DNA from: Cokeromyces recurvatus
Taxonomy: Eukaryota > Mucoromycota > Mucoromycetes > Mucorales > Mucoraceae
Length of the DNA stretch: 64,000 nt
Assembly (NCBI RefSeq): GCF_025118155.1
Contig: NW_026251388.1
Span: 434,001-498,000 of the forward strand
Reading direction: 5' to 3'
This document shows positions 35,319-48,965 of this stretch, in pieces (position 1 is the first letter of the stretch; the number at the start of each line of letters is the position of its first letter). The position numbers and the translations under genes were made by a program. A model generated the notes under the pieces. That model did no database searches and was not told the origin of the DNA. It was given only the letters and a program-made list of their open reading frames with translations.

Positions 35319-36999
35319 ATTATTATGAGGTCTTTCAAGATATAAATTTTATTTTTTTCTTTAAAAAAAACATAAAAATGGAAATTATACTGAACACTAA
35401 GCCACATAATATTTATGAGTGGTTTGTAAATCAAATCTTTATTGGATCTGGTAGTGAAATAAAAGTTGCATGAGAAGGTCCTTCATAACAACAACTTATC
35501 CTACTTGATTTATAAAAATAATCTTCCTAATTTATCTGACAGCTATACACGCATATAATATCTTTTTTAATTTGATCATCTGCAAGATAATAAGGGTTTA
35601 CTCTTAACACTCCTTTTAAGGACAAAAGCATTTATTAGTCAGTACGCTTCTCCATTTAGACTGCTACTAGTCTATTTATTAGTATCAAGATATAAATTAC
35701 ATTAAAATTACCCGGGTTTAGATTATCAATGAAAAATATATATATGCATATTTATTAGTAAATCCCTTTTTTTTTCTTGAAAAAAAAAAAGAAAAGAAAA
35801 GAAAAAGGAGGAAAAGAGTTAAAAGCAGTAGTTATGACACTACACTATTTATGGGAGAAGGTAGCAAATGAAGGAATTGCTGTTATTAAAGTATTCTAAC
35901 TTGAAATTGATTTAAGATAAAATAAGATAAAGCAATCTTTTTCTTCTTTCCTTAATGGAATGTGAAATATCAAAGACATTTCTACTGGTATTAGTATCCC
36001 TCTGTTCCACAATATACTGCAGATTTTGTTTATGAGTTGAGTTGTGGTTTAGTTATACTGTGTAAAAGTATGTGTCATTTGGGAGGGGGTAGTTCTGGCG
36101 TTTTCAAGTCCTTGAAGCTATTGCATATCTAATATTCATATTTTAAAGTTAACACAAATGCTTAGGCTTTATGAAATATAATATTTTAAAATTCATTCAT
36201 ATTCATCACCATAAGGCCTAAGCAACTTTGAGAGTTGTTTGTATAATATACCAGGTCGTTCTATAATCATTCCTCTTATTGGTACTACATTCTTGGTTTT
36301 CATACCATTACCAAATACAAGTAAAGGGATCCGACTTTGATCATTTAAACGAATATCTTTGGTCGTCACTGTCACTTTTTATGTTCATGGCTTCTTTTTT
36401 TTTTTTCCACGTATTTTCTTTCTCCAAACGAGCATAACATATTAAGTAAATTAAAATTACCTAGACTATTTCAGCTGGATTATTGAAGAAGTAAAATTAT
36501 TTAGACATACAGTTGGTTTTAGTGTGTCACTTGAACCTCAATTAGTTATCATGTCTAACCCGGTTCTTGTTTACTTGACTTTGTATTCTAATATGGTGCA
36601 ACTCATAATGAATCAAAAAAAAAAAAAAATAATAAAGAGTTTGTAAGCTTTATAATCGATATCTATAGTGGTAAGTTACAACAGTTCTAAAAGCCTAAAT
36701 TCCATTATCAGTTTATATATGACAAAGACTTTCAAATATAAAGTTTAGGACGAGATATATATGTATATATATATATATATATACCATGTCAGATATTGAA
36801 TTCAAGTCAATAAGAATTGATTTAGTCACGAAAACCTATTTTGGTTTAATAAATCTATCAATTGACGCTGAAACAACTATATAATGCAATATTGTAACAA
36901 TATTCACTCTTATTGAAACCCAGTGTTAAAAAAAAAACAAGTATGCAGTTAAAATTCTTTCTTTCCTTTTCAAAATATATAATAATTATAGTGGGGGGT
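35319..36999. other. 1.7-kb region with no intact gene
   Basis: Between the Lys-rich gene and IML1. Holds a short protein-like fragment (36193-36375, described separately), A runs at 35780-35800 and 36615-36629, and a (TA)n tract at 36756-36783. The rest shows no long frame on either strand. Probably old mobile-element debris plus the IML1 promoter. Confidence 0.5.
36193..36375 (-). pseudogene. Fragment resembling transposon-borne TnpB/Fanzor-like proteins
   Basis: An open stretch of 60 codons without its own ATG (first codon GTG) reads RIPLLVFGNGM, then KTKNVVPIRG and GILYKQLSKLLR, and stops soon after. From memory, very similar blocks (VFG.GM, a charged stretch, RG, LY..L) recur in abundant mucoralean ORFs of the Fanzor/TnpB type, just before the DE(Y/F)KTS and zinc-finger part. 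Here nothing follows the DEY. If the match is right, this is a decayed piece of such an element. No search could be run. Confidence 0.35.
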
Positions 37000-39900
37000 A
37001 TGCCTACAGCTCCAAACAGTATTCTTTCTCGAGAATTTTTATTATCCCAAAAACCTATCATATTATGGATACATGATCCTGGTGCGATTTATAATCATGA
37101 TGCTGTAGTTAACCCAGACATGTTTCCTAATTTTAATGATGGTCAACTTTTAAGGATTCATTGTCCACACAATTCTCAGCAAACACAGCAACAGACACAA
37201 AATAATAAGCAAGATCAGCAAGATCAGAAAAAAGTTCACGATCCTCAAAAGCAAAGTCAGCAGACTCAAAAGCAACAGCAAATGGATCAATTTGAACAAC
37301 CACAACATTCTTCTGATGAACATGCTGAACACGGTCTTAACCAGAATTTTGATTTTATAATAGTCAAAGGTCATGCTGTTGATAGGGAGAGTCTAGCAAA
37401 GCAACAACAACTACAAGTATGTTTCTTTAAATATATCCATATTTATGCGTTCTCTATATTCATATATTTATATATAAACATGTATATATTGATTTACATG
37501 TATCTATTTTATCAAGCTCTCAATTTCAAAGGATATAGCTGATAGGTTTAACTTACGATCAAGACAAGAAGTTTATGTTGAATTGGTAATATGAATAGTA
37601 CAGTTGATTTAATACCCCACAACATATTTTCTTACTTTCCTTTTTAATAGATAACTAATCCTTATCAAGTCGCATTAGATCATGTGGAACTAGCCTTTAA
37701 AGAGCAATATTTGGGGAGAAGTGATATGTGGAGGCTTCAACAAAGCTTGAGTGGAACATGTGTTTATCATGAAAAAAAGATATTGTTTGCCGGGTCAATT
37801 AAAGCAACTATTAAGCGATTATTTGCCAACGATGAGCAAGTTACCTCTGGTTATATTACGCCAGCAACTCGAATGATTTTTAGATCAGCATCAGCAAAAT
37901 ATTTTTTATTTATTCAAATGTCAAGAGAAATGTGGGAATTTGATGAGGATGGTGAGCTTTATTTTGAAAAGGCGATAAGTAATTTTTTGCCTCATTTATT
38001 CAGTCGATGGAAGGAAGAAGGGACAAATCATGTTGTATCTATCGTTTTGTTTACAAGAGTATTTTATGAAACTAAAATCGATGACCCACTTATCAATCAA
38101 TCATCAGATGGTCGATATTATAAGGATTTCTATAAGGTATTGGCAGATTGGGAGACGACAGATGACTGGATGTCTGTTATTGGACTCTTAAAGAAGGAAC
38201 AGCTTAATTTCCAACCCGATGTCTTATTACGATATGAAAATCAACGTCAGGTAGTGAGTGGACAAATTTCTATGGCCTATGAAGGAAATGTGTTGGAGGC
38301 AGTCAATTTGGCACTTAATCCATTTGATAAACATTTTGTAGATAGAGATCTAATGAGAACAGGTCTTTCCATCATCTTGATTACTCCAGGTGTTGGCAAA
38401 TTCTTTGTAAATAAAAAGCTATTAAGATTGACAAATGAACGTATGACGGACAATGGTATTGCTATGGATTTGGTATGCTTGTCACCTCTACCATTACATA
38501 TTACTCCACTTATGTGTTACATGGATGCACCATTGACATTTGATATAGAGGCTATGGCATCTAATGCAGATATAATGGCACCGCGAGGGGGTTTAGGAAA
38601 GCCACCTATTTATCCAGGAAACTCACCAGAGAAGGCAGCTTTGTATATTAACTCAAATCAAAAAATAGGTTATATCGATCCTCTCTATCGTGATTCTAAT
38701 GATGCTCCTACTCAGAAATACTATGCTGTTCCACATTGGATAGATTGTAGTTTTTACCATCATGAAACAGGTCGATTCCTTAAACAGGATAAATTTAAAA
38801 CAAGATGTAAAATGTATGAACTTCAGATGATGGGTATTATGGAGCATGATATTCGTGGTATTTCTATACCATATTTAACAGAAGATTCAATTGTTGAAAA
38901 TAACAACACCAAAGAAGCATCTCAGGTGCGCACAATCAGACAACAAAGAAGCTGTGGTAGTCTTAGTGATAAGTCAAGGCTATGTGATGAAAACAAATCA
39001 AGTTCTTATGTAAAGAATGGCGAAACCTATCTTTCTCGATCAGCAAACTTATCAAGTAGTGTTAGGCGCACTTCTTTTTTTGGAATAACAGAGATAACAC
39101 CTACTCAACCTCAAAAAAATAATAGTAGTCTACTTGAAAAGGCTCTTAGAAGCTATGATAATTACGATAGTATGCTCTTCAAAACTTCACCAGAGCCTAG
39201 ATTTAATAAGCGTATAACACCTGGACCAACTTCAACTTCTGCAAAGTCAACCAAGATTCCCCATTCTTCTAAAAATTCATTTGATATCCCTGATACAAGC
39301 AATAATAATGATTTATGGCAAAATACAAATGCAAGGTATAAAGCTACAACTGTAAGTCATCTGTTTATTAATTTTACTAAGCAATAATACTAAATCTGAC
39401 TCAAAATATATATATATAAAACTATAAAAAATATAAAAAATAGACATGGCATCATACTGGTGATCAACGTCGTTATCCATCTATTTTATCTCATTCACAG
39501 CAAACTGGGGGGAAAGGACCATTTGATAGTCATCCTTTACCTCCTCGTAAGGAAGACAAAAATATTTTAGATCCTTTTAAAGCATCACCAACTTTTAATG
39601 GTAGAGATGATAATAATGGAAAGATTCGGCCTTTTCGAAGAGGCACGGTAAATAGTAGCGAGGTGAAGTATACATCAACCGTAACTGGTACAAGTAACCA
39701 GCAACCACAGCAGCAACATCAACAACAGCAACGATATTTACAAATAAGTAATCAGCCAAACAATGATGAAGAGGAATTTACTGTTGTTAGTTCAAGTACG
39801 GTTGATCCGGTACCAATTAATAATAAGGGCTCAGGAAGTCGTTCAGATAGTGGTCGTAAAGCACTTAACCACTCGCCTCGTCAGGGAATAGCTTCTGGTA

Positions 39901-42851
39901 GCCTTCCATCAATTCATAAACAATCCGGAAATAGTGATATAATGCGTACAAGCTTTGGTACAAATGTAGTTAACAATCTAAATCGATCTTCGCCATCATA
40001 TAATTCAAATCGACATAATCCTTATAAAAATACTTTGATAAATCCATGCAATCCTTCTGATAACCAAAATTTATTCACTTCACATTTACGTCGTTGGCAG
40101 CATGCATTACCTACAGTTAAAGAATGTGATGGTCCAAAAGTACATTGGAAATCATTAACAACACCTGCTTGTTTACCATTAACTACAGATTATTTCCCCT
40201 CACATGAAGAACTAACGTTTCGATATAATCATTACATGTATACTGTCTCTGCAAGCGAGGATACTAATCTATATCAAGCAGGTGATCGTAATTTATCTGA
40301 GCATAAAAAGACAGAAAATCTTTTAATAGAAATGTTAAGTCAAAGACTTGCACAAGGGTTTCAAATTATTGTTGATAACACAGGTAGTTCAAATTATGCT
40401 AAGCCTGCCTTGATGAAAGGTGATGGGCTCATATCTGCTCTCAATAATCTTAACAAAAATAAAGATAATTTTGGAACACCTACAGCAGCTAATACTAATG
40501 TGGGGAAAGAATCAGAAAATAACAACATAACAATGACTCGTGCTAGTGGAAGTCCTACAAATAATAATAATAATACAACGAATACTGTGGGGGTAACAGG
40601 AAATACAAAATTAGCACCATTCGGTTCTAATGTAGCTGTTCCAATTGTTGGAAAAGGAGCGCTGGATGATAACGAGAAGATAGCATGGAAACATATGGTT
40701 TGGTGGTTATCGATGGGACACCAAGTTCATCAATTAACCTTTGACTCTTCTGGTCAAAATGTAGAAGTTCGCCGTTATGTACGTATGATCGAATTTGATG
40801 TGAGCAAGGTCAATTATAAATGCGCTATTTGGCCAAAAAACATGATCACATACCGTCCTAAAAACGTTGCTTTTAGTTATCCAAGTTTAATGTATCAGTG
40901 GAATTATTTGGATCATCTTGTTGCCGGATATCAGGAAGAATTGACTGACAATTTACGTTTCTGGCGTGCCCGTTTTATTGTAATTCCTCGTGAGACATTA
41001 CCTACAAATATTATCCTTACTGGTGCCTTACATGATAATTTAGATGAGGAAGAAAAGAGGATAGCTTTATTTGAAACTTGGATTCAAAATATTCGTAAAG
41101 CAAAATGGCTTACTCCTGAAGAAAAAGAAGAACTACAAAAGAGACGAAAAAAGGAAATAGGATTTTCTGATTTAGGCATTAAGCTCACTACGATGGATCC
41201 CTCTGCATACGTTGCAAGTGATGCTATGGGAACATCTATGACTTCTCCTGTTGAATCAAAGAGCCATAGTAATATTTTATCATCCATTATCACCGGACAA
41301 CTATTGACTCGTGATTCAAAATCAAAAGATATTGCTATAGCAATGCAGGATCCCAAAGGAGGAGTAAAAATTATGGATCGCCGTTGGCACTTTAGAATGT
41401 ATTATGATGTTTTCACTGGTACTGAACTTGTTGACTGGCTTATAAATCAAATCGAAGATATAACAACGAGAGAGCAAGCTGTTCAATTTGGTAATTTACT
41501 AATGCAAAGGAGACCTCCTTTATTTCATTCTGCTACCAATAGACATAGCTTTTTGGATGGTAATTATTTCTATACTCTACATGATGAATTTGCCGTAAAG
41601 AAACAGACAAAGGCCTCCTATCGTAAGGTTTTTGGAAGTAGTGATTCTGCAGTAACAGCAATATCTGTAAAAGAAAAAGATAATACCTCTAATGATATAA
41701 ATTCACTTCGACAGATCCCTAGTACCACTTCTAATACTTCCATAAAACGCATAGAATTTCAAATGTCAAAATCCATGATTATTGATATAGATCCTTATAA
41801 AAAGAGTGATCGACGTGAAACAGCCATTTTGCATTATGATACAATCCATAATCCTCGTAACTGTTATCACTTTCAATTAAATTGGCTTGGTTGCACAGCA
41901 CAACTTGTTCAAGAATTACTACAAAATTGGAGTAGACAAGCAGAGAGATGCGGATTAAAACTCGTGGAAGGCTCTGTAGATCAAGCATATGAAGATTTAG
42001 AAAATAATAACCCATTTCAATGTCCAGTACCTATTTCAATGGTTGTACCTCCACCTCCAGTAGACGAACTTATCATAAAAACAAAAATTGATATCCCCGC
42101 GCAATTTTACGAAATTGCGCTTGTTCGTCATCTTGGTTTTGTTCTTGATGTTGAGTCCGACTATAATTTTGATCGTGCGAAATCAGAAGGTGTTGACCTT
42201 TCCTATTCATATATTAAAGAAGTCTATAAATTTGATCAGTATATACATCAATCCGGTGTATCGTTTGTGCAAATTCGTCCTGAAGGGAAAGGCTTTTATT
42301 GGGTTAACAATCGACTCTATACTAATCATACGCCAGCTTTGATTGCTAATAGAAGACAGCCTTCCTCACAACAGTTTTGCCATCCAGATGTTTTTCGCAC
42401 AAAGTTTCAAAATCATTGTAATGATACTAAATGGCTTTCAGATTTCTGGGAAACAACAAGAACAAACTTCCTAAAGGGGATAACTCCTGATAGCTCAGAT
42501 GCCTGGGTATTTGAAAACTCTGGAGCTGTTGTTGAAACTAATCTGTATCGACCAGTCATAAATACAAATATAACAGAAAATACAAATGATACTGCGAGTG
42601 CGATCGTTTCTCCAGCAAACGAAAAAGGGTTAAATATCTCCCCTAGTGGCAATATCAGTAGTGCATCAACCTTGGTAGAAGCTCCTATAGTTCAAGGTAC
42701 TACTGCTCATTCCCAACATAATAATATTACTGTAACTATTTCTACAGCTTCTCCATCTCTTTACGACCCTCAATTAGTTAACCTAGCGAATAATAATACT
42801 ACTAGTACAAGTAATAGTTCCCTTAATTCACCTGAATCTCATAATATTTAA
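37000..42851 (+). CDS. IML1: GATOR1/SEACIT subunit IML1 (DEPDC5)
   Basis: Part of the complex that acts as GAP for the Rag GTPase Gtr1, switching off TORC1 on amino-acid loss; vacuolar membrane. Four exons: 37000-37416, 37517-37585, 37651-39351 and 39444-42851; in phase, 1864 aa, longer than yeast (1584) and human (1603). Seen: ISKDIADRFNLRSRQEVYVE, YLGRSDMWRLQQSL, SGYITPATRMIFRSASA and FIQMSREMWEFDEDGELYFEK in the N-terminal region; FDSHPLPPR; a DEP domain at about 1365-1445 (FTGTELVDWLINQIED); and the C-terminal DEPDC5 region. The extra length is low-complexity: a Gln/Asn-rich insert (37170-37290) and Ser/Asn linkers. The ATG at 37000 is the first good start in frame, but an AG just upstream (36990-36991) could instead be an acceptor for an earlier exon. 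Confidence 0.92.
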
Positions 42852-44224
42852 TCTTGCTGCGCATAATCAGTTACTTTTATGTATTTTTATTTCACCATTA
42901 ATACCATTATTCATGTTTTACATGTATTATTATTATTATTATTATTATTATTTACAAAATAAATAAATGTATGTACTTATAAAATGAATGAAAAAGAAAA
43001 GGTTTATGGATATAATTTATTTTGCCAAGTTGTAATGAACTAGTTAAAAAGAAAAAATAAATAAATAAATATTACATCTCTTTTTTTTTTATTGTATTGT
43101 AGGTTCATTGGGTTTGGATTTAATGATACAATGAAAGTAAAATAATCTCTGCGATATCCACATACAGTCTGTATAAAGTTAGATATTATATTTCTATATG
43201 TATTTGGCTGAATATATTTGATTAATTTTAATATTATTTCTATACGTAGTAATGATTTTTTTTTCCCTAGTTGTTGATTACTTCTCGAGCATTATTATGA
43301 TTCTATAAGATGTCCCTGATAAATAGAGTTATTAAATAGTGAACACATGTAGCTTAAAATGGTATCTGATTATTATTTCATTACAGTTCAATATACAATC
43401 ACTTGATATCACATAAGGATATTAATGTAAAGACTAGAGTACACCGGATCAGACTTTATATATTGCTGAATTTTGATATTTACTAAATTAGCAATATGAG
43501 ATCAAATTTGCTTTTTAACTTTGCTAACGCTAAGTCAGCACCAGGATTTACTACTATATGCTAAATCCTTATTGATTGAATATTTGGAACTTAAGGATAC
43601 CTATCTCACTGACCCTCCTACGATAATATTATATACAAGTTTCTTGTAATAAATTTAGTATTATTCATGTAGATTTATTCCAAAAAAAACAAGAGTTATA
43701 TAGGGTCCCCTTCTTTTGTCATTTCTATATTTTAATTGTTTCAATAGTCATCCTCCTTTAACTTGGCCAAAAGCGCACTCTTATTTATACTTACAATACG
43801 ATAGAGTACAATCCATTTAATATCCTTAATATCCACTATCAATTGTTCGTCTAATATACCAATGAAATGCGAGTATTACAATACAAATCTTGGGTCAAAG
43901 TACACCGTGCTAGTGTAACAAGCATTGTGTATAAGGCTTTTATAGATAGATAATAGTCAAAACATATTATTGTTGTATGTGTAGATGAATTTCACACATC
44001 AAGGATTATTATAACATAAATGATCCGGTCCGAGCGGAAGTAAAAAATTTTAGTCCAGCGCTCATTATGAACTTGTAAATCAAAAACTACAATACGAACA
44101 TCTAGTTCCCTATCAATCTCTCTCTCTCCTTTTTTTTTTTTACATTTCTACAATCGTTCCTTTTTTTTTCAAATTACTGTATAATAATTACATTCGTTTA
44201 TCTGTAAATTGAAGTCATTCCCTC
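42852..44224. other. 1.4-kb spacer with no gene
   Basis: Between IML1 and the ankyrin-DIL gene. Contains (ATT)n at 42926-42952, AAATAAAT units near 43060-43070, a T run at 43081-43090 and a pyrimidine-rich leader (44118-44170) before the next start. No frame or RNA gene recognised. Confidence 0.55.
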
Positions 44225-47200
44225 ATGGATTCACCTAAAATATCTAATCTAAACATGTCGAAGCCAACGATTGCATCTCGTAGAACTACATTATCTTCTC
44301 AAAGATCAATTTCAGTTTTATCTATTAACACAAGCGCTGCACATCATGATTCGGTAAGAAAAAATAAATCGACCAGTAACGTTAATCGATTATACCAACG
44401 ATCTCTAACTGGATACTGCATCCCACCGTATTCTGCTGAAATTGTTCAGAATAGTATGAGTCCCGAAGAACTTTCAACAAAGATTGCTGATAATTTTCAA
44501 CAGTTTTCTAATATCCTTACTCAGCTCTCAAGTAAATCAACAACAAAACCAAATAATAATAATAATAATAGTTGCCATTTGCCCTTAATAGTAAATCAAA
44601 ATGATACCATATATAATACACCGAGCACATCCCCTCATCTCACTAATAGCATGTTCCCTCAAACTTATTATAGCAGTGTAACATTTAGTCCTTTATTCTC
44701 ACCTCCTCCTACATCTCAAGAACCACGGAAAAAGGAGTTTTTTCAAAGTAGTCACGATTCATTGTCCATAACAAAAGGCATATGCTCTTCACAATTAAAT
44801 TTGGAAAATAGCGAGGCATCATCATTAAAACTAGTAAGCAGTATCTTGAATAATGAAGAAGGATCTAACAACGATGCATTGGATAATTATGCAGTTTATT
44901 TTAAGAATGCTTTGGACAATGTAGGGAACACAACAAGACTCCGACTTATTGCCAAATGGTTCAATCACGCCGCCTCAACTGGTAATATTCAAACCATGCA
45001 ACAAATGTTGGTAGATATCAAAGTAGATGTAAATTCTTCTGATGATGAAAGAACTAAGATCAATCCACTCATGTATATCTCATATTTTGGATATATTGAT
45101 TGTCTTAATTTACTATTAAACTATCCATCAATCGAAATAGATCAACAGGATAAAAGTAAGTTGACCTTATACATCTGTCATTGTCGTACGGATTTAAAAT
45201 TCCGTTCATATTATATGTGTGAAAAAAAAAAAGAAAAAAGAAAGAAAGACTCATTTATATTTGTATATAGAGGGATGGACAGCCTTGATATGGGCAGTTC
45301 ATGGAGAAAAAGAGGAAGCTGTGCGGATACTGTTAAAGCATAGTGCTAATACTATGTTATTAACAAAGCAAGGCAGGACTGCTGTTGATTATTCAACATC
45401 AGAATCCATCAAAAAACTTTTAGGAAAAATAACCGTTACCGTACCTGCATCTAAGATTAATTCTTTTATACAAGAGGATACATCAAGTGAAATAGTTTCT
45501 GTACCATATTTGAAGAAAGATGTTGACTTGTATTACAAAATTGGAATCGATGGTTATGATTATTTCTTGGCTCACCAAAAAAAAACCCGAAGCAATATTG
45601 ATGCTTATTCAAAACCTATCTCTAATGAACTTCAATGTATTCCATCAAGGCCAGACTTTAATCAGCTAATAGAATATAGCCCAAAGTCATCACGACTACA
45701 AGAAAATAAAAATTTAGCTACTAAGGCATACATATCACAAGAAGAAGAACAAGATATAAAGCAATGGGAAGATTGTATAAAGTCTTCGTATATATTTTCA
45801 TGGAACCAATGCTTACCTGATCAAATGCTTGTATTTAGTCAAGATGATGTATATATTATTGTAGAAAGTGCCTTTTATATGGCTGATCCCAAATTGCTAA
45901 TAAATGAAGGCCCTTTAAGTAATAGACTTTGGCAACCTGCTAACATTATCTTTTTAAGTGCAAGATTTGCTCATTACTGTCATAGTAAAGAATTACTTAA
46001 TTCATTACTAATGGCAGTTATTAGTAAACTTACCAAGATAATTAAGGTAAGGTTGTTATATATACATCAACAAACATAAACAAACTTATTTTCTTTTCTT
46101 TTTTTTTTAAAAAAAAAAATAAAATAAATAAATTATAGACTACTTCTCGTGATATACAATCATTGGCTTTCTGGGTAGCAAATATGTTACAATTATTAAA
46201 CTATTTAAAAAAAGATCCCGGATTATCAGTGTCAACTCAAGATTCACAAGCAGATATTTCTGATCTTGTTTCGAATGCTTATACGGAACTTCTTACTGAG
46301 CTAAAAAGAAAGTTTGACAAGATTTTGGAGCCATCATTGATGGATTATGACTCAATTGAGGAAATGGAACAAATATCGTTTGTCGATAACTGGCAAAGGT
46401 TCTTCAAAAGAAGAAATAGTAATAAACGACAATCAGTCTCAAATACTGATGTCAAAACACCTACAGACGAAACGATAGGAAAATTAAATTCATCCATTAA
46501 TAATACAACGACAAACACTAATCCTTCCGAACAAACGATATCATCTATTGCATCACCTCACTCTATTACAAATTTACTTCAGCAAGTACAATCTATTCTT
46601 CAGTCCTATTACATTCCTTCTGCTATCATAATTCAAATCATAAATCAAATCTTTCATTATTTATCAGATGAAGTTTTTAATAGAATTTTAACATACAAAA
46701 AATATCTTTGTCGTTCAAAGGCGTTACAGATTCGAATGAATATATCTATATTAGAAGATTGGGTTCATAAAAACAAGCTTCCTACAAATTTAAATTATTG
46801 TTTTGAACCTCTCATCCAGTTATTACAGTTACTTCAATGTCTATCACAAATGAATGACGTTACACTCTTTAGCTCTACAGTTGAAACCTTTGACAAACTG
46901 AATGCATTGCAAGTTAAAAGATGTGTCCAAAGTTATCGCTATGAAGTCTCGGAAACTAGATTATCGGAACAAATAGAAAAAATGGTGAATAAGGAAGAAA
47001 AAAAATATCAAGTTCAATCAAGAACATCTGTCGAAAGCTATAAAAACAACAATATAAATCAAAAACAAAGATCACCAAGTACTTCAAGTTTAAATAGTCT
47101 AATTGACGCAGCAATACCTCTGAATAAAAAAATGTCAATAGAAGACAATATATCATTTGCTACCATTAATAATCAACAATTATATAGTAATAACTTGGAA

Positions 47201-47449
47201 GATAAACAAAGTTCTAGTTTTAAATATATGCTTCCCTCTTGTACAACACCTTCACAAGATTTGACATATAAGCAGGACAAGAATAAAATGATTATTCAAA
47301 CAGAAGACAATATTATGCTATATTTTGACACAATTTACAAGGAAATTAAGCTAAAAAAACAAGAAGAATTTGATCAGTTAGATAAAATTTTTCCTAGCAT
47401 TTCTGAAGAATGGCTTTACTATGTGGATAAAAAGATACATGCACGATGA
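44225..47449 (+). CDS. Ankyrin-repeat and DIL-domain protein
   Basis: Three exons: 44225-45155, 45271-46046 and 46139-47449; in phase, 1005 aa. The N-terminal 220 residues are Ser/Asn-rich and disordered. Ankyrin repeats follow at about 245-370, with GWTALIWAVHGEKEEAVRILLKH created across the first junction. The C-terminal half holds a dilute (DIL) domain, the cargo-binding fold of class V myosins: NIIFLSARFAHYCHSKELL, LAFWVANMLQLLNYLK, then SKALQIRMNISILEDWV and PLIQLLQLLQCL. There is no motor or coiled coil, so this is one of the fungal stand-alone ankyrin-DIL proteins, whose role is poorly known; vesicle or membrane tethering is a guess. The first intron is 115 nt. Confidence 0.82.
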
Positions 47450-48849
47450 TGATAGAATAATATTTGTATGCCAAGTTTAGTAATACATTTATATACAAAT
47501 ATGTATATAAAGCAATTTATTCAAATTTTGCCTTTTTTATTTTATTCTTCATAGTATACAATTAAATAAAAAATAAAATAAAATCAACAAGTACATAGCG
47601 ATTTAATTATGCTGTAATTGCCCTTGTCATTTCATATGGGAGAAGGTAATGAGACCCCTTTATGAGTCAGAAGAAAAGAGGGAATCAGAAATAGTATGAG
47701 TATACTAGTTCACTACGGGGACAATTAATTCATTAATTTTGACACCAGAAGGAGGAAGAGTTTGATGAAATAAATAATTTATTTTATGTAAAATTATACA
47801 AATCGTTAAACAACAAACTAACCAAGAAGAAGCTGATTATGAAGACTTTGGTTTCTTTAGAATTAGTTAGTTGAGGGAAGAGGAAAACGGAATGGTAAAC
47901 ATGAATAGTATTTGGAGTTGATGGTGCATATGGAGACATTTAATAGAGTGATTGAGAAGAATGTAAACCGAAATTGGATCAATTTTGTGTCTTATCATTG
48001 CCTGGGCAATAATCCTTCGATTAGCTCCCCTTTTCTCCTTCCCCTTGCTTACTATAGTTACCTTTAATTCTAAGGTATTTTTTTAGTATCCTTTTTCATT
48101 GATGAACTAAACTAGGAAATCTTGATGTAATTCATATCTTGTATCCAACTTGGGAGTTTTTAAAGGTTAAATAAAATTATTGTCTATTTGTAATGTTAAT
48201 TTTTTTCCTCTTTTTTTTTAGAAACAAACAAACAAGCAAAAAAAAAAAAAAAAAAAAAAAAAATGCTACGACTTTATGCTAAAATTCTACTAAACATATA
48301 CAACAGAAAGGCAGCATAAGAAGGCTACTTCAAACATTAAGTAAAACTATCATGTTGCACCTTACAATATAAGGCACACTATATAACAACATTATAATAG
48401 TTTTATCATCCTCTTACATTGCACAATGAAGTTATAAGCTTATAAAATTGTGAGATGTATTACCTAAGCTTAATTGTATAAAGATAAACGTCTTTTTTTT
48501 TTAAAAAAAAACAAGATAACTATCCTAGCAAGCTAGATGGCCAAAGCATAAAGTGAATCTGTGTATTTGAGATATATTTAAACTAATAAACTCATTAGTT
48601 TCTATCCATTTTTTTTGTAAATATTAGAATGAGGTTTAATTTGAAACGATGTTATAATAAATAAGCTTAGAATGCGACGATTTAGTTAATACATATCCTT
48701 ACCAATGAATATAATCATTTATAATTAAATTTTTTTGCATGATTATATCTTTTTTAAACTTAAATTAAGATTCAAAAGCATATCCATGCATAAAATATGC
48801 TGCCATCATATATAATTCCTTTTTTATATTTGTTATTTCTGAAATGGAC

Positions 48850-48965
48850 GTACCTGAACGACAGCCACACACTCCATCACACCTCCAAGGGAAATATGAG
48901 GTCTGAAGAGACACTCCAGGCGCTTGGGGCCCAGCCATCTCACGGCCGTGGAATGGCCGGTTGAT
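48850..48965. other. GC-rich island of unknown nature
   Basis: About 115 bases rich in G and C inside very AT-rich DNA. It includes a perfect 10-base palindrome CACGGCCGTG, the hairpin-forming CGGCC-7 nt-GGCCG, and GGGGCCC. The minus strand has a 76-codon frame (48995-48765) that reads through it with several Cys and Pro residues (RCDGVCGCRSG), framed by AT-rich codons. I do not recognise it as rRNA, tRNA or a known protein. It may be the conserved part of a small mobile element or a transferred piece. Confidence 0.45.

Noticed and set aside
36913..36999. Upstream extension of the IML1 frame
   Set aside because: First codon is not ATG at 36913; the added residues are a hydrophobic AT-rich run not found in IML1, and the ATG at 37000 fits the conserved start region.
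48085..48100. Another U12-like donor (GTATCCTTTTT) in gene-poor DNA
   Set aside because: No exon on either side and no TCCTTAAC branch site nearby; the match is by chance in AT-rich sequence. Similar ATATCCTT strings at about 22984, 43818, 44510 and 48697 lie in coding or empty DNA.
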